Source: an uncultured bacterium
GTDB lineage: Bacteria > Bdellovibrionota_C > UBA2361 > JANWWW01
DNA length: 64,000 nucleotides
Reading direction: 5' to 3'
Assembly (NCBI GenBank): GCA_938038205.1
Contig: CALHSA010000003.1
Span: forward strand, 1 to 64,000
Shown piece after piece: positions 52,346 through 60,668 of the stretch. Under the pieces are notes generated by a model. That model was not told the origin of the DNA, searched no databases, and saw nothing but the letters and a program-made list of their open reading frames with translations. Each line of letters begins with the position of its first letter. The stretch's first letter is position 1. Made by a program: the position numbers and the translations under genes.

Positions 52346-53757
52346 TTTTTCTTTCTTTGACAGTATTTTTCAAATCCACCATCTATTAGTTTAGAATCTG
52401 CCCTCTCAACAAATAAGCATCCATCATGTAGATTTTTGGTAACGGTAGATCCAGCACCAATTAAAACCCTTGAACCAATCTCAATTGGAGCTATCAAATT
52501 CACGTTCGCACCAATCAGACACTCAGATCCGATTTTTGTAAAATGTTTGCTAAAACCATCAAAATTGCAGGTTATCGTACCCGCTCCAATGTTTGATTTT
52601 GCTCCGATAGAGCAATCTCCCAAGTAAGAGAGGTGATTCACTTTGACTCCAGTTGCTAGCTCAGCATTTTTTGTTTCAACAAAATTACCTATCCTTACCT
52701 CATCAGAAATTTTTGTGCCCTCTCGAATACGAGCAAAGGGGCCGATCACACACGAGTCTCCAAATCTAGCTCCTTCAATGTAGCAAAACGCCTTAATCAG
52801 GTTTTTATTGCCACATGAAACGTCATAAAGATAAGTAAACCCCTCAATTGCATTACCCGCTCCTATTCGATTCTCGCCAAAAAAGTACACATGGGGCCCT
52901 ATTACGCAATTTTCTGAAATCTGAGTGGCAGGACTTACATAAACGGTCTCGGGATATCTAAACTCGACTCCACTCTCTTTAAACTTGTTAATCCTCATCC
53001 TATTTAATGCAAGATTTAGTTCAGTTAATTCCTCTTTTTTATTAACTCCAACAAATTCATCCGAATTCTCGGTTAAAATAGCATCGTATAACATACCTTT
53101 AGCTGCAAAAACATCTAGGATTAAGGGTAAATAAAATTCAATGTTGCGCGACCTACAACTTTCAAGTAGATACTCCCCTGTTTCATTCATAACCTGATTA
53201 AGACTCTGAAAATCAAAAACAAAGACTCCAGTACTAACCTCTCGGATCAATTTTTGATATGAAGTACAATGCCGATACTCTTCTATGGAAATGACTCTGC
53301 CTGAGTAAAAGTCCCTGATAACCCTCCCATACTCGTTGTTTTTGAAAACTAACATGGAGTAGAAGCACGCCACATGATCATGTTTCCTCATATGTTCCAG
53401 TAAGAGCCTTAAAGATTCTTTCTTAACTAAAGGAACGTCGCCTAGTAGAACAAAGACACTACTAACATCTCCAAGACTTTTCAATGCAACCTTAACTGCA
53501 TGACCGGTACCCAACTGCTCTTCTTGGATAACAAATTTTATTCTTGGATCGTTGAAATTTCTCTTTACAAAATCAATAACTTCATTAGCTTGGAAGCCAA
53601 CAACAAGAACAATCTCTTTTATAGGTGAGCTGGTAACCTCCTTCAAAAGAATTCCTAAAAGCTCTCCTTCATCTGATTTTGCTAAAACCTTCGGATATTC
53701 AAGCCCCATTCTAGTGCCCTTACCCGCTGCCAAAATAATTGCTCCAGAATTTTCCAT
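52342..53757 (-). CDS. glmU: Bifunctional UDP-GlcNAc pyrophosphorylase / glucosamine-1-phosphate acetyltransferase
   Basis: Makes UDP-GlcNAc for peptidoglycan and lipid A. The 471-residue protein starts with the nucleotidyltransferase motif AIILAAGKGTRMGLEYPKVL and QLGTGHAV (~81-88), then a left-handed beta-helix from ~275 with KNAELATGVKVNHLSYLGD, GAGTITCNFDGFSKH and ANVNLIAPIEIG. The product feeds LpxA elsewhere in the window. It leads the run into the cox operon. A TACAAT box lies 10 nt before the ATG. Confidence 0.96.
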   Translation of the reverse strand: MENSGAIILAAGKGTRMGLEYPKVLAKSDEGELLGILLKEVTSSPIKEIVLVVGFQANEVIDFVKRNFNDPRIKFVIQEEQLGTGHAVKVALKSLGDVSSVFVLLGDVPLVKKESLRLLLEHMRKHDHVACFYSMLVFKNNEYGRVIRDFYSGRVISIEEYRHCTSYQKLIREVSTGVFVFDFQSLNQVMNETGEYLLESCRSRNIEFYLPLILDVFAAKGMLYDAILTENSDEFVGVNKKEELTELNLALNRMRINKFKESGVEFRYPETVYVSPATQISENCVIGPHVYFFGENRIGAGNAIEGFTYLYDVSCGNKNLIKAFCYIEGARFGDSCVIGPFARIREGTKISDEVRIGNFVETKNAELATGVKVNHLSYLGDCSIGAKSNIGAGTITCNFDGFSKHFTKIGSECLIGANVNLIAPIEIGSRVLIGAGSTVTKNLHDGCLFVERADSKLIDGGFEKYCQRKKK

Positions 53758-53826
53758 TTGTTTGGATATTGTAAAAATTTTTTTATCAAATCTAAATTTT
53801 CGATATCTTTTACCGAAAAAACACTA

Positions 53827-54408
53827 GTGGGCTCAGTAATTACCCCCAAAAAAATTGCGAAAGGTTCCGAGAAGGACAAAATCTATGAAGAAATTAAAAA
53901 TCTTCAAGCCGGGCTCGATAAGACAAGGGTTTTGGCTGAGCTTTTTTTCTCTAGTCAAAGAACCCATTTTCCTTATGAAGAGGTAAAAAAAATAAAACGC
54001 CGGCTACTAGAACTTCAAAGATTGCCTAATAAAACAAAAGCTCATATGTACTATTTAAGAGAACTTGCTTACAAATTCCATCAACTGCAGGATTACTGGG
54101 ATAGAACATTAAAGGAGATTGAACAAGGGACTTATTACAGGACTAAGCTGCAACAAACATTTAAAGAAAAACTCGTTAAGTATAGAGAGGACGAACATTC
54201 ACAGGAAGCAAAATTGATGAAAAACCTAGAAAATATATATCATAGATATTTAGAACTTTCTAACAATCAAAAACTTGATAAGAGTAGCTTTTTACAAAAT
54301 TTACTTGCAACGTATGAAAGGCTAAAAAACAGCAATCCTGATAAAAGAATTAGAATAACCTTAGTAAAAGGGGCAAGTGGACCAAAAATTAAAATTAATC
54401 TTTTGTAA
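53827..54408 (+). CDS. Unknown helical protein
   Basis: A protein of about 193 residues, highly charged and almost entirely helical, with long Lys/Glu/Leu-rich stretches that suggest coiled coil. No signal peptide. The frame is open from a TTG at 53758 that abuts the glmU start; I prefer the GTG at 53827, which leaves room for the divergent promoters. No family recognised. Its end overlaps the convergent REC-DHp gene by 14 bp. Confidence 0.55.
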   Translation: MGSVITPKKIAKGSEKDKIYEEIKNLQAGLDKTRVLAELFFSSQRTHFPYEEVKKIKRRLLELQRLPNKTKAHMYYLRELAYKFHQLQDYWDRTLKEIEQGTYYRTKLQQTFKEKLVKYREDEHSQEAKLMKNLENIYHRYLELSNNQKLDKSSFLQNLLATYERLKNSNPDKRIRITLVKGASGPKIKINLL

Positions 54409-55045
54409 GAGCTAGCTCTTGAGCATCTATCATCTGTTGTAGCTTGTCCACATAATTCTTAATCCTTTTAAAAGAATCTTTTAAAATATTGAAAATCTTT
54501 CGCCTTTCAATTTCATTAAATTCTTTCCTCTCAATTAATTCTAAACTACCGATCGCAGCCCCTAAAGGGTTGTTAATCTCATGTCTGATTTGAGCTACAA
54601 TGGATTTAGCTGCGTCTAAATTACTTTTTAAAATATCTTGCTTGTACTTTCTTCTCCTAAACTGAATTAAGTTTAGCACACCTACCAAAAATAACTTGAA
54701 CGACGAATTTTTTACCTCTGATTTATTGATAAAATACACAGCACCGTTACTCAAATGGCGCAACATAACCTCCGGATTTTTATCAGAGCTCATACTGATT
54801 ACGTAAAAATCCTCAAGAAGATTCAAAACCTCCGAGCCCTTCCCATCTGGTAAATTCTCATCAAGAAAAATTATCGCATCTTGAGAAAGATTAGGGAGTG
54901 CATTTAATAAAGCCGATTTATTCTTTACTGAGTCAATGTTGCATTCTTTGAACGTATTCTTTATCAAATAAATCAAAATTTTCTGAAAGTCCTCATCGTC
55001 ATCTACGATTAAAAAAGAAGGCGGTATTTCTAAAAGCTCTATCAT
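54395..55045 (-). CDS. Receiver domain fused to a histidine phosphotransfer (DHp) helix pair, no kinase domain
   Basis: 216 residues. The N-terminal receiver domain is intact: acids D15-D17, phosphoacceptor D62 in IIFLDENLPDGKG, switch Ser ~86 and the conserved K108. From ~140 to 200 there is a dimerisation/phosphotransfer region with an H-box, AQIRHEINNPLGAAIGSLEL (H155). The HATPase domain that should follow in a histidine kinase is missing; the protein ends at 216. It could pass phosphate between D62 and H155 in a relay or act as a phosphatase. It overlaps nrnA by 4 nt. Confidence 0.78.
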   Translation of the reverse strand: MIELLEIPPSFLIVDDDEDFQKILIYLIKNTFKECNIDSVKNKSALLNALPNLSQDAIIFLDENLPDGKGSEVLNLLEDFYVISMSSDKNPEVMLRHLSNGAVYFINKSEVKNSSFKLFLVGVLNLIQFRRRKYKQDILKSNLDAAKSIVAQIRHEINNPLGAAIGSLELIERKEFNEIERRKIFNILKDSFKRIKNYVDKLQQMIDAQELALTKD

Positions 55046-55944
55046 ATCTTGTTTAAAGCATCAATTAAATTTTGTTTACTGCCATTAAAGCTAAAGGCTG
55101 AAGCTGAAATATGCCCCCCACCATTAAATTTCTCTGCTATCTTGTTTACATCAAAACCTTTGCTACGCAAGCTTACTCTAAATTTATTTCGGGTAATCTT
55201 TTTTGCAACGGCAACAAAATCATACTCAATAATGTTTTTGATCCAGTCAGCTATCCAATCTCCATTGTCTGATTTATCAATAAACAGTAACAATCCTCGA
55301 TTTTTACAAACTTCAACTGAGGTTTTAAACCGGTTACAAAACTTCCAAACAGATTGTTTACTCATACCTGCAAGCATTAAAACAATCTTCTTGTAATCAG
55401 TATAATCGATAAGCTGAGAAACTGCATAAAAAGCATTAGAGCTTGTAGAGATATTTTTGAAAAAATTAGTGTCAAATAAAATACCTGTTACCAAAGCCTC
55501 TGCTACCTTACTGTTTTTTAGAGTTCTTGAATCCCAGATTTTAAGCAAATCAAACACGATTTCACATGTTGAAGATGCAGTTGGACTGACTAAATTTATT
55601 GAGCCATATTTTTCATTGCTAATATGATGATCGATATTAATTATATTTTTTTCAATTAGATCAGAATCAACACGGTTCTGAGTTGCAGTATCACAAACTA
55701 TTAATAAATCCGGTTTTACTGGGGGTGACTCGTAAATTTTTGAGATAGTCGAGAAAAATTTAATATATTTGTCAGAGATCAAAGATTTGGATACGAAGTA
55801 ACATTTCTTTTTAACCGATGATAAAAAGATGTTAAGGGCGGCACAAGCACCTAAACAATCTGGATCTGGCGAGGTATGGCCCGTAATCACTATATTTTGA
55901 GATCTGAGAATTGTTTCTTTAATCTTCAGAGCTACTTTTTTCAT
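55042..55944 (-). CDS. nrnA: DHH-family phosphoesterase NrnA (oligoribonuclease / pAp phosphatase)
   Basis: Degrades 2-5 nt RNA fragments and/or pAp with Mn2+. The 300-residue protein has GHTSPDPDCLGA (H23, D27, D29), LLIVCDTATQNRV, the DHH motif in IDHHISNEKYGS, and the C-terminal DHHA1 domain with GGGHISASAFSF. It follows rbfA (26-nt overlap), a pairing common in bacteria and a support for the name. The usual flanking genes infB and truB are absent. Confidence 0.9.
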   Translation of the reverse strand: MKKVALKIKETILRSQNIVITGHTSPDPDCLGACAALNIFLSSVKKKCYFVSKSLISDKYIKFFSTISKIYESPPVKPDLLIVCDTATQNRVDSDLIEKNIINIDHHISNEKYGSINLVSPTASSTCEIVFDLLKIWDSRTLKNSKVAEALVTGILFDTNFFKNISTSSNAFYAVSQLIDYTDYKKIVLMLAGMSKQSVWKFCNRFKTSVEVCKNRGLLLFIDKSDNGDWIADWIKNIIEYDFVAVAKKITRNKFRVSLRSKGFDVNKIAEKFNGGGHISASAFSFNGSKQNLIDALNKI

Positions 55945-56278
55945 TTTTCAATATCTTCTGAACTTTAGCTATCTCAAAAATCGTGTCTATACTATCATCA
56001 TATTCAAAAACAATTATCGGTGGCGGCAACGAACGTATTTTTTTTGCAAGCTCAAACCTAACTCTTTTTTCCAAATTCTTTAAATACCTCTGGATATTTC
56101 TCTTTTGTTTCTCTGGTTGAACTGCTGAGTACCAGTAAACCTTAAGATATTTTTTATCAACAGACAGCTTCGCACTAGTTATGGAGATAACTGAGTTTAA
56201 ATCTTGATCTATGGTTTGAATTATTTTTGATACTTCTCTTTTTAAAACGGATTCAAGCTTGTTCAAACGGTGTGTCAC
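55919..56278 (-). CDS. rbfA: Ribosome-binding factor A
   Basis: RbfA is a KH-type factor needed for maturation of the 30S subunit. The protein (119 residues from this start) has HRLNKLESVLKREVSKIIQ at the N-terminus, ISITSAKLSVDKKYLKVYW and RFELAKKIRSLPPPIIVFEYD, matching the family blocks in order. A TTG at 56314 would add 12 residues; I prefer the GTG at 56278 since it gives the normal length and leaves a 48-bp divergent region. Followed by nrnA. Confidence 0.85.
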   Translation of the reverse strand: MTHRLNKLESVLKREVSKIIQTIDQDLNSVISITSAKLSVDKKYLKVYWYSAVQPEKQKRNIQRYLKNLEKRVRFELAKKIRSLPPPIIVFEYDDSIDTIFEIAKVQKILKNEKSSSED

Positions 56279-56326
56279 TTTTAAGGATTTATTTAAAATG
56301 TAATAATTATTCAACGAGAAAGCAAC

Positions 56327-57004
56327 ATGAACATTCTTTTAGTAATATCGCTCTTATTTTTTTTAAGCTGCACTATGGTTGACTTAAACAAAAAAACACA
56401 GGAACGCATAGAAATATTAGAAAAAAATTACCGTGAGTTAGATGATACATTACAGTTTGTTGGCGATAAAATTAGGGTTCTTCAACAGCAAGTTGAGAAT
56501 CTAAAAGCAAACTTAAATTCTAAAACTTCGGATTTAGAGAATTTTAGTGTTGATTTAGATTTGTCTCCCCCTCACCGTGATGTACCAGTGCCTTTTTTAA
56601 GAGAGGATCAAGAGTTTGCTTCAAAACAAGGCCTAAAACTTAGAAGTAAACTTTACAGGTTACTCAATTCAATTAACAGAGGTGACTTTATCACAACTCT
56701 TAAGGAGTCAGAGAACCTACAAGATTATAGTCATATAGACGAAGTACAAAAAATGGTTAAATTTTGGCGTTTTTTTGCGCTAGTCCAGGTTGGTAAATTA
56801 ACTGAGGCTTTAGCTGAGAGTGGAGAAATACTATCGAAATATCCTTCGTACAATAGGATACCCTATATTCTCTTTAAGCAAGCTGGGATTTTTGATAGCA
56901 TGGGAGATAAAAAAGCAAGAGATATAGCACTTCAAAAACTTGTTAAAGATTTTCCAGAGTCTGTAGAGGCTAAGGAAGCTAAGCGAATACTACAAAGAGG
57001 TTGA
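56327..57004 (+). CDS. Lipoprotein with coiled coil and tetratricopeptide-like repeats (CpoB/YbgF-like)
   Basis: 225 residues. The signal ends FFLSC, giving a lipobox Cys at 15. A coiled coil follows (~20-70), then a C-terminal helical repeat region (~105-225) with TPR-like spacing (KLTEALAESGEILSKYP, ... KARDIALQKLVKDFPESVEA). This is the CpoB/YbgF layout, a factor that coordinates outer-membrane constriction with peptidoglycan synthesis. tol-pal genes are absent, so the match is by architecture only. Confidence 0.68.
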   Translation: MNILLVISLLFFLSCTMVDLNKKTQERIEILEKNYRELDDTLQFVGDKIRVLQQQVENLKANLNSKTSDLENFSVDLDLSPPHRDVPVPFLREDQEFASKQGLKLRSKLYRLLNSINRGDFITTLKESENLQDYSHIDEVQKMVKFWRFFALVQVGKLTEALAESGEILSKYPSYNRIPYILFKQAGIFDSMGDKKARDIALQKLVKDFPESVEAKEAKRILQRG

Positions 57005-57987
57005 GTTGTAAATTCGTAGTTACCCATACTGCTCGACTTGATAAGATTATTGTCGACGCTTTAAAGAACAAATCCCGCTCTCAAGTTGAGAAGTTAATAA
57101 AAGCAGGTTTAGTAATGGTTAATGGTGAGATAGTTAAAAAATGTGGAGCAATCGTAAACTCAGGTGATGAGTTACTAATTTTAGATTTTGATATAAAAAG
57201 CGATGAAACACCCGAGTGCTTTTACGAATTAAGTTTGCCAATTATATTTGAGAATGATTGGTACTTAGCAATTGACAAACCAACTGGAATTGCAGTTCAT
57301 CCTGGAGCTGGGAAAAGGAGTCCTACAGTTATTGATTTCTCTCGAAAACATTTAAAAATAAGTACTATTCCCAATCCAGCTGGTTATTCTGAATTCGGAA
57401 TAGTACATAGATTGGATAAAGATACATCAGGAGTTTTATTAATAGCAAAGAACGTTGATGCTCAAAAGGAGTTATCTCGGCTTTTTAAAGAGCGAAAAAT
57501 AAGAAAGAAATACTTATCTATTAATTTTTTATCGAAAACAGGTAGGTTAAATTTATACGATGAAGGAAAAATTGAGTGCTGGATTATGAGGGATCCATCT
57601 CATAGATTAAGATATGTTTGCTCAAGTGAAAAAAAATCTAAAAGTCGAGATTGTGTTACTTTTTTCAGAAAAATCATTAAATACAATAATGTCGGTGTAA
57701 TTGAGTTCTTTCCGTACACGGGCAGGACACATCAACTTCGTGCTGTAAGCAAATTTGTTAACTGCCCAATAGTGAACGATCCTCTGTATTCAACCAATTT
57801 TGATGAGAATTGTCTAGAACCAGCCCTAAGGGCACTTATACGTAAAATCAAAAGAATGCTTCTACACGCTGTGAGTCTAGAGTTTGAGTGTCCTTTCACT
57901 AAAAATCATATGATTATTAAATCAAACTTACCAAAGGAATTTCTAACTATCATTAACTTCCTGAAGAGTCATCAAAAATTTGAATGA
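57001..57987 (+). CDS. RluD-family 23S rRNA pseudouridine synthase
   Basis: 328 residues with an N-terminal S4 RNA-binding domain (~10-65) and the RluA-family catalytic domain: FENDWYLAIDKPTGIAVHPG and GIVHRLDKDTSGVLLIAK with the catalytic Asp, then the YTGRTHQLRAV motif. It modifies uridines in 23S rRNA. The start is TTG at 57001, overlapping the previous stop (TTGA). The C-terminus overlaps the IHF-like gene tail-to-tail by 35 bp. Confidence 0.93.
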   Translation: MSCKFVVTHTARLDKIIVDALKNKSRSQVEKLIKAGLVMVNGEIVKKCGAIVNSGDELLILDFDIKSDETPECFYELSLPIIFENDWYLAIDKPTGIAVHPGAGKRSPTVIDFSRKHLKISTIPNPAGYSEFGIVHRLDKDTSGVLLIAKNVDAQKELSRLFKERKIRKKYLSINFLSKTGRLNLYDEGKIECWIMRDPSHRLRYVCSSEKKSKSRDCVTFFRKIIKYNNVGVIEFFPYTGRTHQLRAVSKFVNCPIVNDPLYSTNFDENCLEPALRALIRKIKRMLLHAVSLEFECPFTKNHMIIKSNLPKEFLTIINFLKSHQKFE

Positions 57988-58258
57988 CATCCTTACTGGG
58001 CTTGAAAAAAGGAATTTTTTTTGGTTTTGAGTTTATTGGTTTTCCTGTTTTAGGATTTTTACCTGCATAACCCTTATAATCTCGTAGCTCAAAAACACCA
58101 AAACCCCTAAGTTCAACCTTTTTCCCTTCAAGTAAAGCCTCAACTATTGAGGAGAAAAATATATTAACAACAGATTCAACATCATCTACTGAGATGTCAT
58201 TAAACTTTCTCTTTTTAATTAACTCTTTAAAACTTTCAATAAACTGAGACTTATTCAC
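57953..58258 (-). CDS. IHF/HU-family DNA-bending protein
   Basis: 101 residues: VNKSQFIESFKEL start, the ELRGFGVFELRDY strand and GKNPKTGKPI in the DNA-clasping arms with Pro in the intercalation region, then PFFKPSKDV. The pattern is that of IHF-beta or an HU homologue; the two cannot be separated by eye. Start at the GTG at 58258, five bases after a GGAGG; an upstream ATG has no ribosome binding site and lies in the preceding gene. It overlaps the 58255 gene by 4 nt. Confidence 0.93.
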   Translation of the reverse strand: MNKSQFIESFKELIKKRKFNDISVDDVESVVNIFFSSIVEALLEGKKVELRGFGVFELRDYKGYAGKNPKTGKPINSKPKKIPFFKPSKDVIQIFDDSSGS

Positions 58259-58641
58259 GTATACCTCCAATATACTCCTAACCAAATGTTAAGTAATAGT
58301 AATAATCCAAAAAGAACAGTATAAAACTTTATTCTAGGTAAAGAGAGTGTTGCTAAAATGGTAGGATAAAATCCAAATAAGATCCATATACCTATTTTAA
58401 TTAGAATTGGTATCGGGATTGTATGCAACTTAACAAAACCCAATTTATGAAGTAATCCAAACCCTGAAATAATAAATAATCCAAGAACAAACATATAAAA
58501 CCTAACAAAACTCTTCTTTGTCCTACCCTCTAGCCTTCCAATATAAATTCTGTAATAAAAACCGTAAACACTTAAACAAGATAAAAGAACCAAACTAAGC
58601 AAGTGAGTGAAACGGTAGAACTCATATGACACCTTTCGCAT
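58255..58641 (-). CDS. Unknown membrane protein with four helices
   Basis: 128 residues with four predicted membrane helices (~13-30, ~46-64, ~76-96, ~104-123) and several conserved-looking His (H13, H65, H73) that could bind heme, but no known family is clear. It lies between a metallopeptidase gene and the IHF-like gene on the minus strand and overlaps the latter by 4 nt. Confidence 0.6.
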   Translation of the reverse strand: MRKVSYEFYRFTHLLSLVLLSCLSVYGFYYRIYIGRLEGRTKKSFVRFYMFVLGLFIISGFGLLHKLGFVKLHTIPIPILIKIGIWILFGFYPTILATLSLPRIKFYTVLFGLLLLLNIWLGVYWRYT

Positions 58642-58671
58642 TATACGAGGCCTTTTAAGATAACTTCAATA

Positions 58672-59370
58672 TTAGTTGCAGAATTTTGAGAGACCCTTTC
58701 TGTAGGCTGCTTTCAGCTCATTAATTTGAGCAGTTGATATCACTTTAAGAACATCTGACGGTGTAAATGCAAAAAAGATTAACGCGGCTCGTAAGTATCC
58801 ATCCGGACTTAGGTCAAAATTAATATTTTTTGAAGAACAAATCTTGTCAGTTAGAACTGGTGTTAGACCCAGAACCTGATACTCAAACCATGTTGCAAAA
58901 CCCTCATGCACCTCCTGATCTACCCAAAAATCTTCTCTCAACCTAAATAAAGTTACATGTCCAAGCTCATGAATAAGCACACGTTGAAACGATGAATCAA
59001 AATCTCCTGGGACACAATCATGTACTCTGCGTTTAATGATAATAACTTTGTCTCCACCCTGTACCCAACCCGGATGGCACGATTTTTTTAGCCACTCAGG
59101 TAAATCTAAATGATCAACAGAGCCCTCCATTAGAGTTATTGACAAATCCTTTTGGGGGATGTTAACTCCATATTTTGCTAAAAATTTTGAGCTTTGCCTA
59201 ATAGCGTCAAGCACAAGTGGTACAAGCTTTTCAGAATCTTTCCGAGGGGATTTAAAAATTACCCTTCCAAATTTAGTGCTTAGTTCTATTCTTGTTTGCT
59301 GACGAGTATCCAGCTTTATATCAGACTCTTGCCCAAATAAAAAAACAAACAAAATAAACAAAAACCTCAA
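58672..59370 (-). CDS. Secreted gluzincin-type metallopeptidase
   Basis: 232 residues with a short signal peptide (~1-14). The catalytic HELGH lies at 134-138, with E156 in VHEGFATWFE as the third zinc ligand. It resembles the 14891-15580 protein in architecture (signal, ~110-residue domain, HExxH, then EG). Its start overlaps ahcY by 4 nt. Substrate unknown. Confidence 0.75.
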   Translation of the reverse strand: MRFLFILFVFLFGQESDIKLDTRQQTRIELSTKFGRVIFKSPRKDSEKLVPLVLDAIRQSSKFLAKYGVNIPQKDLSITLMEGSVDHLDLPEWLKKSCHPGWVQGGDKVIIIKRRVHDCVPGDFDSSFQRVLIHELGHVTLFRLREDFWVDQEVHEGFATWFEYQVLGLTPVLTDKICSSKNINFDLSPDGYLRAALIFFAFTPSDVLKVISTAQINELKAAYRKGLSKFCN

Positions 59371-60614
59371 GTTCCAAAATGAGCAGATTGTATATAATTT
59401 TTCTGCTCCTCTGTTAGTTCCTCTATTTTAACCCCAAGACTGCGCAATTTTATAGCAGCAATCTCTGAGTCAAGATTATCGGGCAGAGTGTAAACTTTAG
59501 GTGGTAATTCAGAATAATTTTTTAGCATATACTCAATTCCTAAAGCTTGATTTGAGAAGCTAAGATCCATAACAGCAGAGGGATGTCCCTCAGCACAAGC
59601 AAGGTTAACCAACCTACCTTTTGCCAGAATATAAAACCTTCTTCCTCGATAGACTGTCACATAAACCTCAGGCCTCCCCGGTACTTCCTCAAGATTTTCA
59701 AACTCTGTTAAATCAATCTCAACATCAAAATGCCCCGCATTCGCCAATATAACTCCATCTTTAAAAATATCAAAATGTTCTTTCCGTACAACGCTTCTAT
59801 TTCCTGTAGCTGTTATAACAATATCAGCAGTTAAGGCAAAATCAATTAGTCTGCCAACCTCATAACCATCCATCAAAGCCTCAAGGGCTTTTATGGGATC
59901 AATCTCAACAACTCTTACCCTAGCACCCAACCCTCTTAAGGTTTTACTAATTCCTTTGCCACACCAACCATAGCCACAAACTACACACTCCTTACCAGCT
60001 AAAAGATGATTAGTTGATCTAAGAATACCATCAATAACACTTTGGCCAGTTCCGTACCTATTATCAAAAAGATACTTAGTCTTACTCTGATTTACAGCCA
60101 AAATAGGGTATAACAGCTTACCCTCCTTTTCCAAGGCCTTTAACCGTAAAACTCCTGTCGTTGTTTCCTCGGCCCCAAATTTAGGTTTTGAAACATACTT
60201 GCCAGGGTTTTCGTGAATTCTAAAAACAAGATCACATCCATCATCAATCGTGCAATCCGGATTTTTATTAAGCACGGAGTCAAGATTCTGATAATACTCC
60301 TCCCTCGTATCACCTTTTACGGCAAAAACCGCAATGTTAAATTTATCAACCAACGCTGCTGCCACATCATCCTGGGTGCTTAAAGGATTAGAAGCAGCTA
60401 AATACACCTCAGCTCCACCTGCTTTTAAAGTTGTAGCCAAACACGCCGTTTCAGCCGTAACATGCAAACAAGCAGCTATCTTCAACCCTTTTAGAGGTTT
60501 TTCAGATTCAAACCTAGCTCTAATCTGTTGCAAAGTTTGCATTTCTTTCCAGGCCCAATCGATACGATTAGCACCTTGCTCAGATAAACTTAAGGATTTG
60601 ACTCGAAATTCCAT
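59367..60614 (-). CDS. ahcY: Adenosylhomocysteinase
   Basis: Hydrolyses S-adenosylhomocysteine to adenosine and homocysteine in the methyl cycle. The 415-residue protein has ACLHVTAETACLA, the NAD-binding GYGWCGKGI, TTGVLRLKAL, ATGNRSVV and the ANAGHFDVEIDL block, all family signatures. Length matches the shorter form without the ~40-residue insertion. A TAAAAT box lies 6 nt before the ATG, again leaderless-type. Confidence 0.97.
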   Translation of the reverse strand: MEFRVKSLSLSEQGANRIDWAWKEMQTLQQIRARFESEKPLKGLKIAACLHVTAETACLATTLKAGGAEVYLAASNPLSTQDDVAAALVDKFNIAVFAVKGDTREEYYQNLDSVLNKNPDCTIDDGCDLVFRIHENPGKYVSKPKFGAEETTTGVLRLKALEKEGKLLYPILAVNQSKTKYLFDNRYGTGQSVIDGILRSTNHLLAGKECVVCGYGWCGKGISKTLRGLGARVRVVEIDPIKALEALMDGYEVGRLIDFALTADIVITATGNRSVVRKEHFDIFKDGVILANAGHFDVEIDLTEFENLEEVPGRPEVYVTVYRGRRFYILAKGRLVNLACAEGHPSAVMDLSFSNQALGIEYMLKNYSELPPKVYTLPDNLDSEIAAIKLRSLGVKIEELTEEQKNYIQSAHFGT

Positions 60615-60620
60615 GAGGAG

Positions 60621-60626
60621 ATTTTA
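60621..60626 (-). promoter_or_regulatory. Minus-10 box of ahcY
   Basis: TAAAAT on the minus strand ends 6 nt before the ATG of ahcY. The spacer between box and start is CTCCTC, which is not a ribosome binding site, so initiation would be leaderless. Confidence 0.45.
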
Positions 60627-60668
60627 TTTTTTTTGAGACAAAAATGAAATTTTTTTGACTAGACTAAT

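Noticed and set aside
53758-53826. TTG start of the helical protein gene, immediately beside the glmU ATG
   Set aside because: It would leave no space for either divergent promoter, and the extra 23 residues show no conserved feature; the GTG at 53827 fits better.
55049-55396. A 115-codon open frame antisense to nrnA
   Set aside because: Opposite strand of a clear NrnA with all metal motifs; no independent signal.
56279-56314. TTG start of rbfA 12 residues upstream
   Set aside because: The extra residues precede the usual RbfA N-terminus and would leave only 12 bp to the divergent gene.
60334-60636. A 100-codon open frame antisense to ahcY
   Set aside because: Overlaps the ahcY N-terminus and promoter; no motif.
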